NCBI GenBank assembly: GCA_005893365.1
Contig: VBPB01000049.1
Span: forward strand, 1-20,716
DNA length: 20,716 nt
Direction: 5' to 3'
Source: Candidatus Eiseniibacteriota bacterium
Lineage (GTDB): Bacteria > Eisenbacteria > RBG-16-71-46
This document shows positions 15,911 to 20,716 of the stretch, in pieces. The notes under the pieces are model-generated. The model was not told the origin of the DNA, did not search any database, and saw only the letters and a list, made by a program, of their open reading frames with translations. Each line of letters starts with the position of its first letter. Positions within the stretch are counted from its first letter, which is position 1. A program made the position numbers and the translations under genes.

Positions 15911-15939
15911 ACTATAGGGAAGCGCCGGCAGCGCGACAA
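15911..15939 (-). promoter_or_regulatory. Sigma-70-type promoter of the P-loop gene
   Basis: On the minus strand TTGTCG (15934-15939) and TATAGT (15911-15916) are separated by 17 bp, matching 4/6 and 5/6 of the housekeeping consensus. Transcription would start near 15904, giving a leader of about 38 nt before ATG 15866. Confidence 0.6.
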
Positions 15940-15940
15940 C

Positions 15941-15968
15941 GCCAACCGGATCCCGTGCCAACCGGATC
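15941..15968. repeat. Tandem 12-bp direct repeat, possible operator
   Basis: GCCAACCGGATC occurs twice (15941-15952 and 15957-15968) with a 4-bp gap, a 16-bp period. It sits between the -35 of the P-loop gene and a TATCCT (15975-15980) that could be the -10 of the DUF2079 gene. That placement suits a regulator binding site shared by both divergent genes. A chance duplication is also possible. Confidence 0.4.
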
Positions 15969-16049
15969 GGATGGTATCCTTCCCGCCCCCCGCCGGGCCC
16001 ACGGCGCGTGCCCTCCCGAGGGGATGGACTTGAAGGAGGCCGGTCGCCC

Positions 16050-18128
16050 ATGCCCAAGGCACCCCGCCGCGCCCCGGTCCAGCCGCGCCCGGGTCCGGCC
16101 GCCTCGGCGCCGCGGGCCGCCCCGAGCCGCACCACCCTCGCCGCCCTGGCGGCGCTGATCGCCACGTACGCCGTGGTCTACGGCGTGGTGGCGGTCGTCA
16201 AGTACCGCTACTACCTCTTCATCGACATCGACCTGCCGATCTTCGTGCAGGCCACCGACCAGGCGCTGCGCGGGTCGCTGTTCAGCTCGATCCGCGGGAT
16301 GGTCTGGCTCGGGGACCACGTCTCGCTGGTGCTGTTCGTGCTGGCGCCCCTCTACGCCCTGTTCCGCCATCCGCTGACGCTGCTGCTGATCCAGTGCGTC
16401 ACGCTGGCCCTGGGGGCGTGGCCGGTCTTCGCGCTGGCCCGCCGCGAGCTCCAGCACGATGGGCTGAGCCTGGTCTGCGCCGCGCTCTACCTGCTCTATC
16501 CGGCGCTCGGCTACTGCAATCTGTTCGAGTTCCATCCCGAAGCGCTCGCCACCACCACGCTGCTGGCCACGATCGGCGCCCTGGCGGCGAGCCGGTTCGT
16601 GCCGATGGTGGTGTTCGCGATCCTGTCGCTGGCGTGCAAGGAGGATGTGGCGCTGCCGGTGGGTATCCTGGGCCTTATGGCCCTGCTCACCGGCCGGTCG
16701 CGGCGGCCGGGGCTGACGCTGATCGGGCTCGCGCTCGGCTCGCTCGTCCTCTCGTTCGGCGTCATCCGGCCCGCGCTGTCGAGCGCCGCGGCGGAGTACG
16801 GCCGGATGTACGGGCGGTGGGGCGCCGGCCCGGTGCAGATCGCCGGCCACCTGCTGGCGCATCCGTTCGAGGCGGTCCGGGCCTTCTTCGATACGCCCGG
16901 CGATCCCGGCGACGCCGCCCTCAAGCGCGCCTACTGGCCGCAGATGCTCGGGCCGTTCCTGTTCCTGCCGCTGCTGAGCCCCGGGACGCTGGTCGTGGCG
17001 CTGCCGGTGCTGGCCGAGCACTTCCTCTCGTACCGCAACGAGCAGCACTGGATGCTGTTCCAGTACACCGCCCTGGTCACGCCGGTCATGGCGGCGGCGG
17101 CGGTGCGCGGGTACGCCACCTTGGTGCGCCGCATCTCGGGAGCCCCGATCACCGCCGCGGTCATGGCGCGGCCGGGGCGCGCGCGCTCGGCGGCCTTCGC
17201 GATCGCGGGGGCGGCGCTGGCCGCCTCGCTGCTCTGCAATCTCCTCTACGGCCCGCTGCTGCGCCGGGGCTGGCTCGCGGTGCCGCAGTCGAGCGAGACC
17301 CGCTGGCCGAACGCCTTCGACCGCACCCTGCGGCCGTACCGGGACCGCATGGTGGCGCGCGTGCCGAAGACGGGCGGCGTGGTCGCCGCGTTCGAGTTCC
17401 TGGCGCGCCTCGCCTCGCGCCCGGAGACGCATTCGATCCACCACATCTATACCGGCTACTACACGTTCTCGAGGCAGCCCTATCCGGTGCCGACCGGCGT
17501 GGTGGCGATGCTGGCGGATATCGGCGACCAGCGCCTGGCGGACTACGTGGGGCCGAACACGGCGGTGCGGTTGCGCCAGCTCATGGACCAGAACCGGCTC
17601 CGGCCCGCCGACGCCGCGGGCGACCTGCTGCTGCTGACCCGCGAGCCCGCCGACACCGTCGAGCTGGTCCGCGTGGGCGCCCCGCCGGCCGCCGTGCCGC
17701 GCCGCGTGGTCTTCGACGGCCAGCTGGCGTTCACCGGATCCACGATGCTCGACTCGGCCACGACCGCCGGCGGCCTGTTGCCGATCCAGACGACCTGGCG
17801 GCGCATCGCCCGCCCGGACCGTTACTTCGTGGTGCAGTTCGTGGTGCGCGACGCGGTGGGGGAGCCGCGGTTCTCGCTGCTGCGACACCTCGGCTACCTC
17901 CTCTACCCCGAGGCGATCTGGCCCGCCGACACCACGGTGCGCGAGACGTATCGGATGATCGTCCCCAACCACCTGCCGCCGGGGGCCTACTCCCTGGGCC
18001 TGCGCGTCCTGTGGTGGCGCACCAGCGACGACTACACCGTCTCGAAGTCGGACGACCCCCGACTCGCCGGGACCAAGGAACTCGTCGACCTGGGCCGTTT
18101 CACCGTCACCGAGCCGCCCCACCGCTGA
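16050..18128 (+). CDS. DUF2079-family polytopic membrane protein
   Basis: 692 aa from ATG 16050, which has AAGGAGG ten bases upstream; a GTG at 16008 would add 14 residues without a ribosome binding site. After a Pro/Arg-rich 28-residue N-terminus come about ten or more hydrophobic segments to about residue 410, then a soluble C-terminal region. Features matching DUF2079 are FIDIDLPIFVQATDQAL (57-73), LLLIQ..ALGAWPVFALAR (111-131), NLFEFHPEAL (157-166) and CKEDVAL (196-202). The N-terminal half resembles GT-C glycosyltransferases, so a role in envelope glycan or lipid-linked sugar transfer is plausible but unproven. The C-terminal region of about 280 residues has beta-rich stretches (RRVVFDGQLAFTGST, YFVVQFVVRD) like a carbohydrate-binding or sandwich domain. 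It stands alone upstream of the beta-propeller gene, 135 bp apart. Confidence 0.83.
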   Translation: MPKAPRRAPVQPRPGPAASAPRAAPSRTTLAALAALIATYAVVYGVVAVVKYRYYLFIDIDLPIFVQATDQALRGSLFSSIRGMVWLGDHVSLVLFVLAPLYALFRHPLTLLLIQCVTLALGAWPVFALARRELQHDGLSLVCAALYLLYPALGYCNLFEFHPEALATTTLLATIGALAASRFVPMVVFAILSLACKEDVALPVGILGLMALLTGRSRRPGLTLIGLALGSLVLSFGVIRPALSSAAAEYGRMYGRWGAGPVQIAGHLLAHPFEAVRAFFDTPGDPGDAALKRAYWPQMLGPFLFLPLLSPGTLVVALPVLAEHFLSYRNEQHWMLFQYTALVTPVMAAAAVRGYATLVRRISGAPITAAVMARPGRARSAAFAIAGAALAASLLCNLLYGPLLRRGWLAVPQSSETRWPNAFDRTLRPYRDRMVARVPKTGGVVAAFEFLARLASRPETHSIHHIYTGYYTFSRQPYPVPTGVVAMLADIGDQRLADYVGPNTAVRLRQLMDQNRLRPADAAGDLLLLTREPADTVELVRVGAPPAAVPRRVVFDGQLAFTGSTMLDSATTAGGLLPIQTTWRRIARPDRYFVVQFVVRDAVGEPRFSLLRHLGYLLYPEAIWPADTTVRETYRMIVPNHLPPGAYSLGLRVLWWRTSDDYTVSKSDDPRLAGTKELVDLGRFTVTEPPHR

Positions 18129-18170
18129 GCCCGGCGCTAGCCCCGCCGTGCCCTCGGATGTCGGGTGCGT

Positions 18171-18176
18171 TATAGT
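18171..18176 (+). promoter_or_regulatory. Candidate -10 box of the beta-propeller gene
   Basis: TATAGT lies 88 bp upstream of ATG 18264, in the gap after the DUF2079 gene. No convincing -35 is seen 16-18 bp upstream (TGCCCT is poor), so this is a weak promoter call based on one box. Confidence 0.3.
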
Positions 18177-18263
18177 CCCCAGCCCGGATTCCGCTGGCGG
18201 TCGGTCGCGGGCCTCTACAGGCCTCGCCGCCGCGGTCCGAACTACCCATCGATGGAGGATCGC

Positions 18264-19843
18264 ATGCGTCGGTTTCGTCCCCACCCTTTCCTTCGCGGTC
18301 TCACCCTGGCGGCCATCACCCTCGCGCTGGTCAGCGGCGCGGCCCCCCGGGCGGGTGCCGAGCCGCTCTGGACCGTCACCACGCCCAAGAGCATCGTCTT
18401 CCAGCGGCTCACCCCGCTGGGCAGCCTGCTGGTCAGCACCGATGACGGCCTGATGGGCGTCGATGCCGCGACCGGCAAGACGCTGTGGACCCGCAACGAC
18501 ATCCAGAAGCTCAAAGAGTGCAACTACGACGAGATCGGCGGCACCTCGTACGGGCTGGTCGAGTTCGGCGAGGGCGTGGGCGGCACCCAGCGGCGGATCG
18601 AGGTCATCGACCTCACCACCGGGGCCAAGAAGTGGGACTCGGCCGACCTGCCCATGAACAGCAGCCAGGGGCAGATGCAGGTGCCGCAGAAGGGCATGCT
18701 GGTGATGTGCGGCGTCGCCAAGAAGGGCAAGAAGCCGGTGCTGGTCGCGGTCGGCGCGGACGACGGCGCGCTCAAATGGCAGCAGGACGCGGTCTTCACC
18801 AAGCCGCTCAACGTGCTCGAGGTGAAGGGCAGCGGCAAGCTGTTCAAGCGGTATTCGATCCACGGCAACCAGGAGCCGGTCTTCGACACCGAGAACTCCA
18901 TGATCGTCTACCTGACGGTCGAGGGTCCGGTGAAGCTCGATCTGGCGATCGGCAACAAGCTCTGGACCGCCCCCATCAAGGCCAAGACGCTGCCGGCGCT
19001 CCAGGCGGGCTATGCCCCGATGCTGCTCGACCAGGCGATCGTCTACGTGCCGTACGACAAGAGCCTCCAGGCGGTGGATGCCAACACCGGCGGGCTGATC
19101 TGGACCAAGGACCACGACTTCAAGAGCCACGTCACCCAGATGCGGATGACCCCCGCCGGTCTGGTGGTGCGCGGCGCCCCCGGCGTGGACGCCAAGGGCA
19201 AGCTGGACGGCAAGCCGTTCCTCGACCTGCTCGATCCCAAGACCGGACTCTCGGTGTGGAAGAAGCCGTTCAAGGACCTCGAGGACGCGACCACCTTCGA
19301 TCTGCACGGGGACAAGCTCTTCATCGCCGCCGACGGTGAACTGTTTGCCGTCAACCTCGCGGATGGAACTTCCGCCAGCGTGGCGAAGTACAAGTTCAAG
19401 GGCAAGGAGGTGCCGTCCAGCCTCCAGGTCGTCGACGGGGACTACGTGCTGTCCTCCAGCCAGAACGTCATGCGCCTCGACCCGACCGGCAACGTGAAGT
19501 ATCATTCATATTACCCGCCGCCCGGTCAGAGCGGGTGGATCAAGGTGCTGAGCACGGCGGCCGTGATGGCCACGAACGCCGCGTCGGCCTCGTACGCGTA
19601 CAACAACGCGATGGCCAACCCCGGCAGCACCTACAAGTACACGCTCTACGGCAACCCCGAGTTGACCCGCCGGTTCAAGGCCAGCCAGAGCGCCGACGCC
19701 TGGTGAAGGTGGACAAGGCGACCGGCGAGGCCGCCGCCCGCGTCGTCCTGGGCGACAAGACGCCGGAGTACGAGATGGACCCGATCGACGGCCGTCTCTT
19801 CTTCATGAAGAACGACACGCAGATCATCTGCTACAAGTTCTGA
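18264..19843 (+). CDS. Exported PQQ-type beta-propeller protein, frameshifted near the C-terminus
   Basis: ATG 18264 has GGAGGA seven bases upstream and begins a Sec signal peptide (LRGLTLAAITLALVSGAAPRAGA/E). The mature protein shows repeated propeller blades with the usual D-x-x-T/A-G-x-x-x-W closures: GVDAATGKTLWT, DLTTGAKKWD, AVDANTGGLIWT and LLDPKTGLSVWKK. The fold resembles BamB/PQQ-type quinoprotein domains but has no lipobox and no evident dehydrogenase site, so its role is probably structural or binding in the periplasm. The first frame stops at 19706 (ASQSADAW, 480 aa). One base away, the sequence continues as a natural last blade (LVKVDKATGEAAARVVLGDK...FFMKNDTQIICYKF) to 19843, just before a large hairpin. 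A one-base loss near 19695-19710, real or from assembly, best explains this. Confidence 0.82.
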
Positions 19844-19849
19844 TCACGA

Positions 19850-19888
19850 GGCCGGCGTCCGGGCGCGAGACGCCCGGACGGTCCGGCC
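19850..19888 (+). terminator. Hairpin terminator of the beta-propeller gene
   Basis: CGTCCGGGCG (19856-19865) pairs perfectly with CGCCCGGACG (19871-19880) over a 5-nt loop. Beyond a GT bulge, GGCCGG (19850-19855) pairs with CCGGCC (19883-19888). It begins 7 nt after the restored stop at 19843, supporting that end of the gene. There is no U-tract. Confidence 0.6.
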
Positions 19889-19931
19889 GCGCTTCGAGGA
19901 CCCGTCACCCCGCCGCGGCAAGGAAGGTTCC

Positions 19932-20714
19932 ATGAGACTCCGCATCGTCGATTCTCCCCGCTCCGCGCGGCTTCGCGGGGTCCTGGCCGTGACCGCCCTC
20001 GCCCTGCTCACCGCGGTCGGGTGCAGCAGTTCGACCAAGCCCAAGACGGACGCCGGTTCCTCCACCTACACCGGCGCCGTGGCGGGCACCACGATCAGCG
20101 GCACGCTGGTGGTCACCATCGCCACCGCGACGCCGGCGGCGGCGACGGCGGCGACGGGCATCTTCGGGAACCAGAACTTCTTCAACGCCACGGCGACCTT
20201 CACGCAGACCAAGCCGGTCGCCGCCACGGTGACCCTCAGCGGGGACTACAGCGACGACTTCCATGCGTTCGGCGTGACCGGGACCGGGCCGGGGGGTGCG
20301 GTCTGGCTGTTCACCGGCGATCTCAAGCCCTACGGCTTCGCCGCACTCGGCGATCCGGACACGGTCAGCGACCCCGAGGAACTCTATGCCGGCCTGATGA
20401 AGGGCACGACGGACGTCATCAAGGTGATCGGGACCTACACGACCACGACGCCACCCGGCGGGCCCGCCGGCAACTTCAACCTGACCATCAGCGGCACCGA
20501 GGTCCATGGCTACGCGGTCGCCTCGGATGGCAAGGCGGTGCCGCTGGACGGGACCTACAACCCCGCCAACGGCGCGATCGCCATCTTCACCGCCACCACG
20601 CAGTTCGCCCCCGGGCCGACGCCGGCGGTAGGCACCCTCTCCGGCACGACCGCGAACGGTACCTTCAGCAACAGCCTCGGCGAAGGCGGCACCTGGACGG
20701 GGACGAAGCAGTAG
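19932..20714 (+). CDS. Putative lipoprotein, beta-rich, unknown function
   Basis: 260 aa with AAGGAAGG five bases before ATG 19932. The N-terminus is a lipoprotein signal peptide (RGVLAVTALALLTAVGC); C31 would be lipidated and is followed by SSSTKPKTDAGSS, a flexible linker. The rest is rich in T, G, A and V in alternating strand patterns (YTGAVAGTTISGTLVVTIAT, GTYTTTTPPGG, LSGTTANGTFSN), suggesting a beta-barrel or sandwich domain with internally similar GTxxGTxS hairpins. I recognise no family. No Asp follows the Cys at +2 (it is Ser), so by the E. coli rule it would go to the outer membrane. It follows the beta-propeller gene after a hairpin, so it is probably transcribed separately. The stop is two bases before the window end. 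Confidence 0.8.
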   Translation: MRLRIVDSPRSARLRGVLAVTALALLTAVGCSSSTKPKTDAGSSTYTGAVAGTTISGTLVVTIATATPAAATAATGIFGNQNFFNATATFTQTKPVAATVTLSGDYSDDFHAFGVTGTGPGGAVWLFTGDLKPYGFAALGDPDTVSDPEELYAGLMKGTTDVIKVIGTYTTTTPPGGPAGNFNLTISGTEVHGYAVASDGKAVPLDGTYNPANGAIAIFTATTQFAPGPTPAVGTLSGTTANGTFSNSLGEGGTWTGTKQ

Positions 20715-20716
20715 CC

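Noticed and set aside
15912..19505. 1197-codon minus-strand open frame opposite the DUF2079 and beta-propeller genes
   Set aside because: It spans two well-supported plus-strand genes and their gap, and its composition is His/Arg/Gln/Gly-rich without domains.

Overview
The window is a very GC-rich (around 70% by eye), gene-dense chromosomal segment from a Gram-negative-type bacterium. It has Sec signal peptides, a lipobox lipoprotein, an exported MsrA, sigma-54-type promoters and an exosortase-family protein. Nothing in it fixes the phylum. The gene mix would fit an uncultivated soil or groundwater lineage (for example Rokubacteria/Methylomirabilota, Eisenbacteria or a deltaproteobacterium), but that is a guess. 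I see no tRNA, rRNA, CRISPR array, integrase or transposase gene.

Layout. (1) 1-3722: two paralogous secreted-protein genes on the minus strand. The first runs off the left edge and carries a beta-rich N-terminal region plus divergent InlB B-type repeats. The second is a broken, internally deleted copy. Both are preceded by the same promoter architecture: a GGCAC-N5-TTGC sigma-54 element with an inverted TGGGTG..AATC pair about 90 bp upstream. (2) 3777-7647: envelope-glycan genes, namely a GT-C membrane glycosyltransferase (minus) and a GT11 fucosyltransferase (plus), followed by an orphan radical SAM protein. (3) 7666-7831: a MITE/REP-like palindrome of about 160 bp between convergent genes. 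(4) 7829-13806: a compact minus-strand cluster. It starts with a small secreted protein ending in a PALSPAG-membrane helix-RRRRK tail, followed by a strong hairpin. Next comes a Ser/Thr kinase-AAA-TPR protein, an exosortase-family protein, a small membrane protein and a VTT/DedA-like membrane protein. The last four are joined by 4-nt GTGA/ATGA overlaps. (5) 14139-20714: exported MsrA (+), a P-loop NTPase (-), a DUF2079 membrane protein (+), a PQQ-type beta-propeller protein with a C-terminal frameshift (+), and a lipoprotein (+).

How it fits together. The most interesting unit is the 7.8-13.8 kb cluster. I read it as a protein-sorting module of the exosortase type with its own putative substrate, a partner membrane protein, a VTT-type protein and a kinase/ATPase/TPR sensor that could regulate it. 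The neighbouring glycosyltransferases fit the usual link between exosortases and exopolysaccharide. The second notable unit is the pair of sigma-54-type promoters upstream of the two surface-protein genes.

Caution: three reading frames are broken by what look like small indels (about 3310-3327, 9575-9600 and 19695-19710). One looks like a deletion remnant. The other two could be assembly errors.
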